Shown here in pieces: positions 11,575 to 24,819 of a stretch of 64,000 bases of DNA (position 1 is its first letter; every line of letters starts with the position of its first letter). Where the stretch lies: positions 13,485,079-13,549,078 of the forward strand of contig OZ034971.1 in NCBI GenBank assembly GCA_964030785.1. Reading direction: 5' to 3'. The translations under genes were made by a program, and so were the position numbers. The DNA comes from Siderastrea siderea (lineage: Eukaryota; Cnidaria; Anthozoa; Scleractinia; Rhizangiidae). The notes beneath the pieces are model-generated. The model was not told where the DNA came from. It saw nothing but the letters and a program-made list of their open reading frames with translations, and searched no databases.

Positions 11575-14500
11575 TTATGACTCGCTTCCTACTCTTTTCA
11601 CGTCCAAAGACACCTTGATGTTCATTCCCGCCAGTTCAGCCACAAGGTAGCGGAACACGTACGGGAAAGCTAACAGCTGGATGTGTTCACTACTTTCACA
11701 AGCTTTACAAGTCCATTTGCGCTCTCTGTGCGCAGCTGCAGCTGCTATTTCAACAGCAGGTTTGTCCAGGAGATTGGAGAGTATACTGCCACACTTGGTA
11801 CACACCTGACCCTGGGGGAGAGGGGAGATGCTAGTAAATAACGATAAAAGCGCAGCTAGTGCGCAAAGCGAGGCCATTTCTAAATAATTCGCATCAAGAG
11901 GATAATTTTTTTGTTCGCATAATTTCGTGGGGATCGACTAACCAGTCACAATTCAAGGGGAGCGTCCTGTAAACTAACTAAAGGCCCCACGTGGGAGTAA
12001 GTTTCTTGAAAGTTAGTACATGATCGATCTCTGCAAAGGTAAGCGAATTTACAAAGAGTGGACAAACATCTTTCCATCTAGACTCGCTCCAAGTCACTTT
12101 TTTCCCGTTAGGGACGTGTTTAACGCGCGATGCCCCCCCCCCCCCCAAAAAAAAACAAAAAACAAACAAACAAAGAAAAACAAAACAAAACAAAACAAAA
12201 AAAAAAGAAACAGAAAAGCATGCGCAAGGAGTACGTGCGTGTGTTGCGTGCGATGCGATGCAAATGGTTCAGGATGTAAATAGAACATCTTCGAAACGAG
12301 CTCGTTCCGCAAAAGCAGTCGCCATTTTGATTCACGCGCGAGCACCGCGCGCGTTCCCCGTAACAAGTGCAACAAGCGACTTGGAGCAAGCCCTCTGCCC
12401 ATAATAAAGAAACAGATTGTTTTACGCTATAAATGCCAAAGCAATTTCATCAAGAAATTCTTACTACTGTTCTGTCAGAGCAGTTCATGAGTCGATCCTG
12501 TAAGAGAAACGACGTTCCATGAGCCAGCAGTGCGTCTCTCTCCATTTCACCAAAACGAATTCCTCCTTGTCTTTTACGTCCCTAGAAGGTGAATATAGTA
12601 CAGAATATAGTCGTCGGACGTAACGTGTGTCACCAAAGCAATGAATGGGTTGCAAAACGACTCCAATCAGAGAACCTATCGGTACAGCGAGATAGAGTGG
12701 CGTGAAAGAATCAGAACTCGTGGATACTTGTAGTAAGAGGAAAAAACCGCACGTGATCAGTGTCAGAAACGTGACCCACTGTCAGAAATGTTTTAGTTCC
12801 TTTTACAAAAGACGCTTCCAGTGGATTATAGTAATAGTAATTAGCACAAGAAAAACACTTCAAGTTTATGCACGAGTCTAATTTTCATCCAGAAGATTGT
12901 TCAAGGATAAAACTTCTGATGCGCTACATAGAGGAGACTTGGAATTTGGGAGAGAAATGTCGCAGCAAATCTAGTTCCTTGGGAATACATGTATTAGAGA
13001 CAAAATCAGACACAAAAAAAGGTCGTGAGAATTGCCCCAAGACATCCCGGGGGACGTGAAGCAGCAGTACGCCCTCTCTACCAAACGACAGCATTTGTTT
13101 TTTTGGCTCTCAGTGTACGTTCCCTTGTGTGTGCTAATAGGATTCAAGTCGTACAACCTTCTCGTGCAACTTCGCAAAGTTCAACTGGTTGAACTTCATG
13201 AGACCTGCTGCAAGGGCAAAATTTTGCGGACAGCCCATGTCTTTTCATGTGTGAGAAACTTTTTTTTGTTCTATGCTATTTATCCCTCCCCGCTACATGA
13301 ATTCGAGTTACCAAACATTCAATCAAAGTAAGTCAACATTCTAAGTACATGGAAGTGGATCACCAGTATCAGACTGTTTATGTGATCATATCGGCAATGA
13401 GCAAAATGTACCCCACAATAACAACCAACAAAACACTGGCTGATATCACGTGACATACTGTCCATGGCCAATCAGATGACACGCACAAAATGGTGTCATC
13501 ACTTACTGGTGGGTTGCGAGGCAAGACGTGACTTAACATAAGGCATTACCTGTACTGGCTGGTGTGTTAGTATATCAATGGGGCCTGTTGTTCGGACCTG
13601 AAACGAGGACAAATAGAATATGCTTCAATACTTCACTTGTCACTCATTGTTAAGAACCTGTGTAACGCAAGATTTGCCACGCTTGTTCAGTGCTTATTCA
13701 CTCATTGTACATGTGTTCTATTCGAAGCGCGGGGTGTACTATGCAGCTTGATCAACTACCGGTAGGTGACGTTCCATTTAATTTGCCCCACGATGACAAA
13801 AATCGCTGCAAAACAAGTTCCAAGAAAACATCGCGAGAAGCAATGGTTGAAAAATTCGTTGCCGCTCTGCCATATTCATTACAAAACGTTCAAGTGCACC
13901 AGTGTTTTTAGAGCAGGTTTTAGCTGCTAAGGGCGCACCGATTCAATACTAACAGAAGAACAGTGTCAGACATTTAGTTTTATCAAGTTGGCTTCTGATC
14001 AAGAAGTGTTGGTGAATATCAACCAGTAAAACACTAGCGGAGATCACGTGACACGACTCTCAGAGCCAATCAAATGACACGCATAACAAGATGTCATCAC
14101 CCACTGGTATGAAACATCAAGGCTCGACAACACTGAAATTCAAGGCAGGCTACCTGATACTTGTCCGCTACCATGTGCCTCAGCCGCTGATAGTAAACTA
14201 CACCAAAGAAGATGTCCGCTTCAAACTCTCTGCCATCTGTACCACTGTACATTCGCTCTGTGCCGAAGTAATTGTAACCAGCTGAAAGATTGAAACTTTC
14301 ACTTAATGACGAACCAACGCGAGGAAAAAAACAATAAACAAGCAACCGAGACGAAACTTGACATAGTTTCAACATATAGTCCTTCTAGGCTTCATTCGAC
14401 TGGAACTTCAAACATATTAGGGCAGTTGTAACAAGAATTGCTCCTACAAATTGCTGTTCTCGTCTTATCGAATCCACGTCTTAGCGTCCTAGCTAAACGA

Positions 14501-17500
14501 GCACTTCGCCTCTTATGTAAGCCACCATCGTATAAACAGGTTAGTTCCCGTCTCACATTATCTTTGAGTATAATAGAAAATTTAGGAAATATGCGTAGGT
14601 GCGACACAAACGAATAAGAAAACAGAGAGTCTTTCACGACTCAGGTTCAGTGTATTTGACAGTAAATAACCACGTTTAACTAACAAACTGAACAAAAAAA
14701 AAACGATGAACATATAAACAAGCGAACAAACAAATGGAAAGTTACATTGTTTTAGCAGGTTTCCAAAGTGGTCCACAGCTGGGTCATCCTCTGAGAAAGT
14801 GAAGGGTGTAGCGTCATACGCCACTCCATTCAGACTGGCTGATTTACCCGCCATGCTTTCTATCATCATACCTGCACAAATGGAAAAATGAGAAATAGAA
14901 AAAATGGAAAGAGCAATAATTAACTGATAGGACCAGTGCTATTTGTGGTAAGTTGACTTGAAAATGAAAATTCTCATTGGTCAGTCATAAAAGTAAACAA
15001 GCGTTTGGGAAGAAAACGAACGTTGCCACATCGGGTTGACGCCATAAGATGAGGTTGTGTTGCTAAACAGTTCGAATTTCCCTTGACAAAGGTAACTGAA
15101 CTGGGTTGAAGATAACATGCAACTGCTCAATTAAAAAGAAATGTCACCTTACCAATTGTCATACGCGAGGGAAATCCGTGAGGATTGAAAATGATGTCTG
15201 GTGTCATTCCTGATTCTGTAAACGGCATGTTTTCGATCGGCCATTTTTGGCTGCAAGGTGTAAGAAAGTACACTAAGACCGTGAAATGAAACAACCTCGT
15301 TCCCAGGGCTTTTCTCTTAAAAAGGGAAAAGCCCTGGGAACGAGGTTGGAAATGAACCAATCAAAGTTCGTAGTACAAACCGCGAACCTCCTCTTGAGGG
15401 ATAAGACAAAGGGCCCTTGGAACGAGGTTGTATCGAGCGCGGAGAAACATTACTGGTGACACACGCTTACCTTAAGCTTTTAGAATTTTTGCCACAGAAA
15501 ACCTGCGGTAAAGAGTCTCTTTCAACGAAAACCCACTGACCAAGAAGCCTGAGGACTCTGGGTACGCAGGCTGGAAAACTTTTAACATTCCACAACCGTA
15601 GTAAAAGATGCGACTGGTGCCAAGCGCGGGAAAAGATGCCACCATTGTCAAGCAAGGGAAAACAAGCAACAACCGGAGCCAAACCGCGGGAAATCATATG
15701 ACCGACGGCAAGCACGAGCTCGGGAAAAAAATTGCAACCGGTCACAAGCGTGGGAAAAGATATGACCTGGTGTTACATGCCAAGCGCGGGAAAACATTAA
15801 AACGGTGCCAGGCGCTGAGAAACATAAGCTTACTGACGACTGCTGTTGCTTTTGCTCCTGACTACACGTATGACTGGTCGAAGACAACAACTGTTGTTTG
15901 TTTTATCCAGCAACATTATTTAACCTAAAAGCATCTTGGAAAGTTAAGGATACATACCTACAAATTCCTTTCTGACCATGTCGACTGGAGAACTTGTCTC
16001 CTATGATCGGGTTTCTCTGAAACAAAAAACCGCTAAAGCGTCACTTTATACATTACTAATATGTATCAAGCAGACATTGGGAAAACAGCGTGCATCTTGG
16101 TACGTTTCTTGTCCCTCCGCATAAACCAAAAGAAGTAAAAAGACCAAGTTTTAACCCGATATGAACAAGGATGCCATTACAAGTAAAAACTACAAAACAT
16201 AATAATTTAATAGATCTTGATAGCAGTGAGATTTGTACGAAACATGACGATTCGTAATCGTCGAACGCTCGAACACTTCTACAACTGCCCCCCTCCGGAG
16301 AGAATTTACTTGGTATGTAAAGAATTGACGGTTATGGGGAGGTTTCGATAGGCAAAGGAATAGATCGGCTGTCGAGATAATATACAGTAAACAAAAGGCT
16401 AGCTATCGTGACTGTCAGTGAAAGCTCAACTACAAACAAAAAACATACCGGAATTCTTAATTTAATGGAAACTCTCTGAAGCAAGCCAGTTCCGTTGTCA
16501 TTTCCAAGAACTTTTACCTGAAATGAACCACAAACAAGCACAACAGTCACTCTGAATGATAAAAACTGACTGTAAGCACAGCGCGAAATAGATTTTCGCA
16601 AAGGACAGAAAAAAAGAAAAGAAACTTACGTCATCAACAACAGCGTTTTCCAGACTTGAGTACTTCTTAATGACTGATTTTCCGGTGTTGTCGTCAATGT
16701 AACTGTAAGTAACCCAATAAGAGGGCAGTTAATCCTTAAACTCCCAGTATTAACAGACCAATTCTCCTCATTGATCTCCATACATTTTTTATAATACTAT
16801 TTGGGAGAATTTGTTAAAAGATCAAACCAATTTCCCTTTGGTGATCATTTTATTCACTCTCATAATCTGTTCTTTTGATTTGCATTGATATTGTGAGGAG
16901 AAATTTGATGTTGGTCACTCTTGGGACTTAACATAGTCAAGACCGATAACCATGCCCTGGGCAACTGAGGACAAAGTTTCAGTGTTACAGGAGAAACAGT
17001 CAAAGAGCATTTAGGAAAGACATTTGTGAGCGAACTATGAAAAATCTTTAAACAAACAAAACGTGCTGAGAATTTCTTTGTCGAGATATCTCCGTGTAAC
17101 AATAAAATGTGTTGCAAACACTAAGGCAAGATAGCGGTTTAAGACAATAAGTGGACCTCAAAATCTTTTTATAATTGTGTCATTTTAAGAAGATAATGTA
17201 GTTTTGTAGTCTGTGCTATCTGCCTTCTGGACAGTTTTCAGTAAACAACGTTTAAACATTTGGTTTGGCGAGATTAAAATGGGTTTAGATCGCGGCTTTG
17301 TTAAACTCCGTCATAACTTTGTTTAAATAATCGGCCCTTACTTTTTCTTTTTACGGTTCGCAATAGAAAGCTTAAGCTACCAAAAAGGCCAGAATCAGAC
17401 TAAACGTTTTATCAAGTTGACTGAGAGCAATGACGTCATGTGCATGACAGGCAATAAAACACTGACTGAGATCACGTGATGCCTTACGCTGAGCCAATCA

Positions 17501-20500
17501 GATGACACGCATAATATGATGTCATCACTTGCCGGCCATCCTAAAAGTAACTAATAATAACAAGTTTCTAATACGTAATTCTAGTTTCTTTCCAGTTAAA
17601 CAGGTTTCTCGCCCAAACTTCGAGTTCTTACCAGTAATACGGGTTCCCTGTCTCGAGTTTGGCTCCAATTGGTGGCAGTCCATCCATGTCCAGATATCCC
17701 TGCACTCGTTCATCATTAGGAAGGCAGCCTGACCGCAAAAAAATTTGCAATTAATGTCGCCGTTCCTTTTAATGATATAGAGCACAGAGATGCGAACATA
17801 ATAGACAAAATAACAACACAATATTTGGCGTTAAAGGGGGGGACACCTCTCCGCGATCGGCGTGACAGACAACTTCCATTCGGGGCGTGATCACACAGCT
17901 ACTTTTCTCCCCAGCGCCAAAGCGGCGCTGGATCGGACAAGTAGACAGGTCAAAAGCTAACACTATCTATAAGCCTAACTCGTACGGCACTACGAGCTGA
18001 CCTTCGGCCAGTATCGTGCTAGAGTTATGACTTTCTCAAGCCTACTTATCTCCCCAGCACTACGAGCCGACACAGCCCCGCTCACTGTAAAAGATCCCAG
18101 ATAACAGGCCTTTTTTAGTTGCTTCAAGCGTCTTTGTCAAGCAATGTATGATGCAAAACAATAGGCCATTTCCATTTCCGAACTGTCTTGAGTCTCCCTA
18201 TCAAAGCGAAGCCTGGTGCACAACCCTTCACATGGAAAATTGTTTTATGATGTGAATGGAAACTTACTTTCATAAAAAGGCTGCGCAGGACTCGCTTTCA
18301 CAAAGAGGAAAAAAGCAATTCGGAATTGGCCTACTAATATGAGGAATCGCTTTGAAAGAGGGAAATTCAGAGATACCTTACTGCTGTTGCTAGTAAATGA
18401 AGGAAAGACAAAAACTTACCGAATCTAAGACTTGAAGCCTTTTCATGGCTTCCAGAAATTTTATTAAGGTCCACTATCTGAAAGCAGAAAAAATAGAGAA
18501 GCTTAGTATACCACTACCAACGCCATCAAATGTTGGTCGTATAGTGGATCAAATTATGTTGGCTTACAAAAAGAATGGAGAAGCAGAGAGAGAAAATGAA
18601 AGAAAAGAGGAAGACAGCATCAATCGAGGGATTTTCAACTGAGTGTCGAAAGTAATTCGTGTTTTGCTTTGGTTTTGCTTTACTTCGCTCTGTGATTGGT
18701 TAAAAAAACTCGCGCCACTTTCTCGACCAATCAGGAGTAAAACTCAAACCAATCCTGATTTGCTCGCACGCGTTTTCCCGCGCTTGGCGCCGGTTGCATG
18801 TATTTGCCTCGAGTTCTGATTGGTTCATTGGGTACTTTGTGTTTGTTGTGATTGGCTGGGGTAATTACTTTGGTTGTGGTTTTACGACACTCATTTGAAA
18901 AGCGCTCTGGAAGGCAGCATCAATAATAGCGAAATCACTTTGAATCTGGTTACCAAATACTGTGTGAGGATACTACTTTAAATTTTTCTTTGTCAATTTT
19001 TGTATGCTCGTATCATTTCAGCAACCAACATTTCGAAAGGGGGTAGGGTGGGGCTCTACTTTATACACATATCAAATTTTCCCGAGCTTCGAAAGTACAC
19101 GTCATGGTTTAAGAGTTTTTCACTTCACATCGTGAGAAGGAAAGGTTATTAAGAAGTGAATTGTTTGAGAACCAAAAGGAGCCAAACTCTGCCCCACTTA
19201 CCTCGCATTTTAACACAGTGCCATGGGCAAATCCTCGTTCAAACGACGCTTTATTGAGAATCATTGCATCCTCCATATCATAACCCTTAAAAAAAATAAA
19301 AAGGTCAAGGTAATCTACATCACAAGTGTATCACGTAAATGAGCTGTTTCCATCGTTTACTTGTTTTCCACAAACTGTAGTTGTTTTTCCTAAACACTTG
19401 ATTTGGCAAGCTATGTCCAGAAATGGGCATCTATTGGCAGGCAAGGCAGAGGGAAGAACGGTACCATTTGCAACATCCTGCATACAAAGAAACAAACAAC
19501 GGAGAAAGAACACAAACATACACCTAGCCCTAAGAAAAAGCGTGGCTGGGTCATCAACTTTCAGTGTCATGTTGCAAATCAAGTTCATCTTTTTTGTCTT
19601 ACATAAAATCAGTAAAAGCTGATTGTAGCTTGTTTTTCCTTTAAAAATTTATTTGTTGTCCTCCTGTTAGTGGTCTCGAGGCGACTCATGAACGAGCAGT
19701 AGATATAAATAGAAAAGGAAAAAAACGGAAAAATCATGATGACCGTGCCCTGTGGAACAACAAAGCTTCATAAGCAGGGTATATTCGAGAGATTGGCCAA
19801 CGAGGGCCCAGTGCTACCAGTGAGGGACCCCTTCTGTAATTTTCCGGGGCCCTTTTTCAAGAAAGGGGGCCCAAGAGAGGAGCGACTGAGAAGGACTGGA
19901 CTCAAGTAACTACAAAATCCCAGATGTTTGTCTAGCAAAATGGCTCTCGTTGCTTGCAAACGGTGACTTTCCCTGTTTTTAAAAATCACTATTGTCGTTT
20001 ATATGCATGGAAGAAAAAATAATAACTCAGAAGCAACTCAAGAAAGTGCAGAAAACGAACACAGAAACAAACAAAGAATAGAAAGGCAATTGAGACAGTA
20101 AGAGGCTATGAATTTCGAAGTACAGAGCGAAGTACGAGAACAGGAGAACGCTCTAAACCGTTAGCCTTTGTATCAGCGCGGTTGTGCTGGGTATATAAAC
20201 TTACGGTGTATGAAATAACAGCAACAACTGCATTTGTTCCAACAGCGTAATTGTCGATGGCTAACTCGTCATGAGCAGTAGGTCGAACTAGAGGACTCTG
20301 CGGAGTCTATAAATAAAGCAAGAAAAAACAAGTGTAAACTGATCAATTTATGGAGGAGATGAAAATCGTACCCCTAGGGACATAACAACCAAGAAAAGAG
20401 GTTTAAAAGGAGCTACGTTAGGAGGATTTTGCTAGTTTAGGTCAATTCTATGCTAAAATCATTACCTAGCGCCTTTACTCTAGTTTCCTACGCAGCCGTT

Positions 20501-23500
20501 TTTAGTGGCGTCACGCAACGCCCCCCCCCCCCTCCACAAAACTCATACACAAAGTGCTCCTGTAACACTATGAAGAAGATATCAAATGAATTTTATCAGC
20601 GACAGCCAACCATAATAACTTTTTGGTGATTTTTAAGAACATAGCATCAAAACTTTAAAAAATTGGCCCAATTTTTTCAAGTTTCAATCTACTTCCATCC
20701 TGACCATCGGTAGCAACAGACGATAGGAAACAGTTCCAGTGCCGTAAGATGGTCTTTCAAACAAAGCTAGATCATTATTTTTGGAATTCAGTTGATGCGA
20801 GGACACTCTTAACTTTTTAACAGATACTAAAATACCGTGACATAGTCCCTTTAAAACATTACCTTATGTCTTTCCTCAGCATCTTCCAATTGCCTTAAGC
20901 CCTCGCTAAATCGCCCGTCAACACAAAATATAGAGGAGCAAAATGGGTGTACATAAATCTACCAAGAGGCCAAACGGATAGCGATACTGCAGTAATCAAC
21001 ACTAACGTCAATTTGCGCCTACGTACCCAGACCGTGAAAACGATCAATTACGTCGTGTGCGAACTTGAGCTTGGTCAAAGTGAACGCAAGTGACCTTAAT
21101 CTCAGAGAGGTTTCTTTCTTCTTTTCAAATGGAACAAAAAAAAGGTGTGAAGAGCCGCGAGAGGAAAAAAACAAGATGACAAAAGTTTCCAACTTCTACT
21201 GACTTAGACATGTCTCCTAACAGAACTACCTCACCAACAATGACGACTGAAGAAGAAACATGGCGGAAAATCAACCATTGTACCATCGAGGTACAAATTC
21301 TCTATAAAATCTGTTGCAGTCAACTCACTTTTCTGATTTGCAGACTAGGTCAGAAACTGCCTCGTCCTCAGGCGCTTCGTTTCGCACTTTGGTCGCGAAC
21401 AAAGGCAAGCACGAAACGCGAGTGGCTGGCCGTCCTTTGCGCGCGAATTTCCACCGCGAGAGAGACGTCTGGGAACAAGGCAGGGTCAGAAATGTTAAAA
21501 GATGTGCAGCAAGTGCAGAGCTATGCAGTAACTCTGTACTTTCAGTATTTGTCAACAAAACTGTAGTATTTGACACTACTTCACCATTCTACTGGGGGAA
21601 ATGCACAACAATTTGGGGTCTACACACGGTGCAATCTCGTTCCCAGAGGCCGCATTCCTTTTGGTCAGCACCAAGGAGGGCATTTCGGGTAGATACATCA
21701 TATATGATACATCATGATCCCACTGACCTCAAATGCGCACGGACTCTGGGGACGAGATTGCACACGGTGCAACTTAGTACTTTCGTGCCACGTTTCGCGT
21801 AATTTTCCACTGCGCCTTAACACTCGCACATTAAGGATACTCACTTGCAGTCTGTATAGTTTGTTGTCTCCACGATGTTTCAGTGCCTGAGCTGGAGTTC
21901 CCATCGTTTGCTTTCCCATCTAAAAACCACAAGAACACTGCTCTATTAACTCTTTAAGCCCCAATAGTGATCAGCATCAAATTTCTCCTCATCATATCAG
22001 TGCATCATAACACATAAAGGTCATGAGAATTGGGGAAATGATCACCAAAGATGAATTGTCTTGATGTCTTAACAAGTTACACCCAACTGGTACTCAATGA
22101 CTTGTATGGTGACCAGTAAGCAGAATTCGGATAATGATACCGGGCCTTAGAGGGTTAACCTATGACACACGCATGTTGCTACTTGTCAAAAGTTTATGTA
22201 ATTACCTGACACTGGTACATATTACGAGGACTTTGGTTAAAATCCGAAAATGGAGTTAAGCTTGCAACAGCGCTCAACATGCTTGTTTGCTTCAATTCCA
22301 AGTGAGTTGTTTCCTGAGCATGTAAAACAAGAGACAAAAATAAAAGAACTGACTTTTCAAGTAAAAAGAGCGCAAAATCAACAAATAATGGAAGAACCTT
22401 TCAAAGGCAAGTTTTTGTATGAGATTATTACCCGGGATATGACAATCATAGTTTACTGGGTGATTTTCCGTTGGCAAGCGGCTGATCGCTTTGAGTCATT
22501 GCCGTGTCGATTTGCTTTCGTGGTTTGCTTTGAAAAGCTTCGCTGCTTTTTGCCTTCTGTTTGCCCGCTCCCGCCCGGCGGACTCTTGGTTCCATCAAGG
22601 TCCTGTGTTCAGGCAAGTTCTCTTTCTTCATGTTTTAGTCTCCACTGAGACATCAGTCAGGGTCTGGAAGGGTATTCTCGGGATCCGGGATTTGACCAAA
22701 ATACGGTGCGGGATGCGGAAAAACGCAAAATATTTTGACGGGATTCGGGATTTAGCTGTTACCAGGGAAGCGAGATTCGCCAAAATTTGGGCTTGGGATG
22801 CGGGATATTGTTGCCTGTCTGTCGGGAATTCGGGAAATCGTCACGACCCAAATAACCATTATAGCGGCTAAAGCGAATCAACAGGCGAACGCAAAATATC
22901 AATCGAAAGGGCCAATCTACATCTTAAATTTATTAGCTTTTACAGAAATTATTCTTTTTAAATGTATTTTTGGGAAAGAAAAAACGGGATTCGGGATAGC
23001 GATGAAAAAAGTGCGTGATGTGGGATTCTCGTAAAAAAGGACCGGGAATGCGGGATCAGCACCCCCCCCCCCCTTCCAGACCCTGATCAGTGTGCCAGGA
23101 CTGATGCCAGGGGGAGGTGACCCGTGGCAGGTTGCCATGGTTACCTCTTCATTTGCATTTTGCCCACATTCACTTGCTTATTGCCTGCATTGCTCACAAT
23201 TGACACCTACCCTCCATTTAAATATAGCTCATCGACAAGTTAATTACAACTGAAATAATTTGCCATACATACCCCTTCGTGTGCTTCTTCTTTGACAACA
23301 GCCACATTCATGTACACCTCCAAAAAAAGCAACAACTTCATTAGCTGACAACTGCTCAGGGATAGTCCGGTGACCGCGTGTAAAATCGACACGCGTGGAA
23401 ACTTGACGCACGTGGAAACTCGACGCGCGTGTAGTGAGCTACAGGGAGGGTCCACACGGTAGCCTCCTTTTGCGCGAGTTTGCGTGTTCTTCTGGTCCGA

Positions 23501-24819
23501 CTATCGCTGAACAGGACGGACTGCTCCTAGTCTATTTCAGACCACGTTCATTACCAACTGGGTCTTGACGCAGAGTTCCAGAAGGATTAAATGATGCCCC
23601 AATTATTGTCTTGCGTAGCTGTGATCCAAGCAAGAAATAAATTTTGGAGATGTTTAACCCTTTCCCGTCCGATTTTTTTCCTTAAAAAAACGCATTTTTT
23701 ACCGTTAAAGCGGTTTTTTGAGTGCTATGTTGCCAAATGCCACTAAACTTTGCTACAAAAGCGTTTTCTTACAATTTAGCTAGATTTTGAGCCAGCTTCT
23801 GTTGTACATTGTACAATATTTTGATTTCACGCATGCGCATAAGCCAAAATTTGGACTTTTTCTTTTTTGCCGATTCATTTCCAATTTTTTTTCTCGCTTC
23901 TTTTGCTTTCCTTTTTCTCTCCCTTTCTTTTCTCTTTATCTTCTACACCTTATCCCCTTTCTATCCACTGGAAAAGTTTTGGCCTCAGTCCTTCAAAAAA
24001 CCTGGAAACGGAACATTGATCAACTAGGTGACTTGGCCTATCTTACCACCAACTTTGCACCCAAAATTGGACACGTTTTTCTAGTATAGCTCTGCCAGAA
24101 TTTGGTCGATATTCAAAATGGACACACATATTGATTAACGTCGGGAAAATACTAGTCTTGACGGGAAAGAGTTAAGTAGCACGTAGCGTTGTGTGTGTGT
24201 GTTTATGTTTTTTTCGAGATTTTCGGCATATGAAATTCGGCGATGAAGTCGGGTTATTTAGAGAGACAAGAACTAAGTAGAAACACACCTGCTCAAAGCT
24301 GCCGATCATTTCCACCTGTCCAGCTGCTAGGTTAAGAACAGGCCTCATCATACGTGCCACAGTGGAGAAGACGTACAGTCCCGGGTATTGACTAGCTACA
24401 TTTGTAATGGGTACAAGACAAATCTCTAACATCTGAGGGACCTGCGACAGACAAGGATGGAAGAGATAAAGTAAAGAACAAAATATCTGCCAATTTTTCC
24501 CAATTTTTCCATTATCAGACAGCAAAATTTGTTTGCATTACTTTGTACAATACATTAACAATATCCCTTGACCACTCTGATAAGATTACATTCAATAAAC
24601 TAAAATATATACCTTTTCCTGTCCAAGTACTTTTAGCATACGGAGCCTGTTTACAAGTGATGGTGCAAGGTCCATATCTACTCTACCAATCACTCTTCCA
24701 TCTAGTATTACCATATAACAAGACTTGATATTGGCTGGCGCCGGGGCGTCATACAGGCTCATTCCTAATGAACAAAGCAGTTTAGGCAGATGGGCTGTCT
24801 GTGGCATGGTGTTGACAAC
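11575..24819 (-). CDS. POLR1B: POLR1B exons 19-36 (residues 518-1143, catalytic core, hybrid-binding and C-terminal Zn ribbon)
   Basis: Exons: 24819-24613, 24441-24289, 23317-23273, 22313-22206, 21919-21845, 20306-20205, 19285-19202, 18477-18420, 17728-17632, 16702-16630, 16517-16449, 16016-15958, 15250-15153, 14871-14746, 14281-14154, 13597-13550, 12581-12468, 11811-11575 (stop at 11575-11577). They include [19 protein letters not shown], the YDMEDAM block, SRHGQKG, the [17 protein letters not shown] join, and the zinc ribbon in the last exon. The C-terminus ends [13 protein letters not shown], a few residues longer than human. A distant minus-strand AATAAA near 10,718-10,723 could serve as polyadenylation signal; that is inference. 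Confidence 0.94.

Noticed and set aside
12020..12402. Overlapping ORFs on both strands around 12.1 kb
   Set aside because: Produced by a C16 run followed by A-rich repeats; low-complexity translations only.
21314..21802. 162-codon plus-strand ORF
   Set aside because: Lies in POLR1B intron 23, contains repeat sequence (CTCGTTCCCAGAGG) and no known domain.
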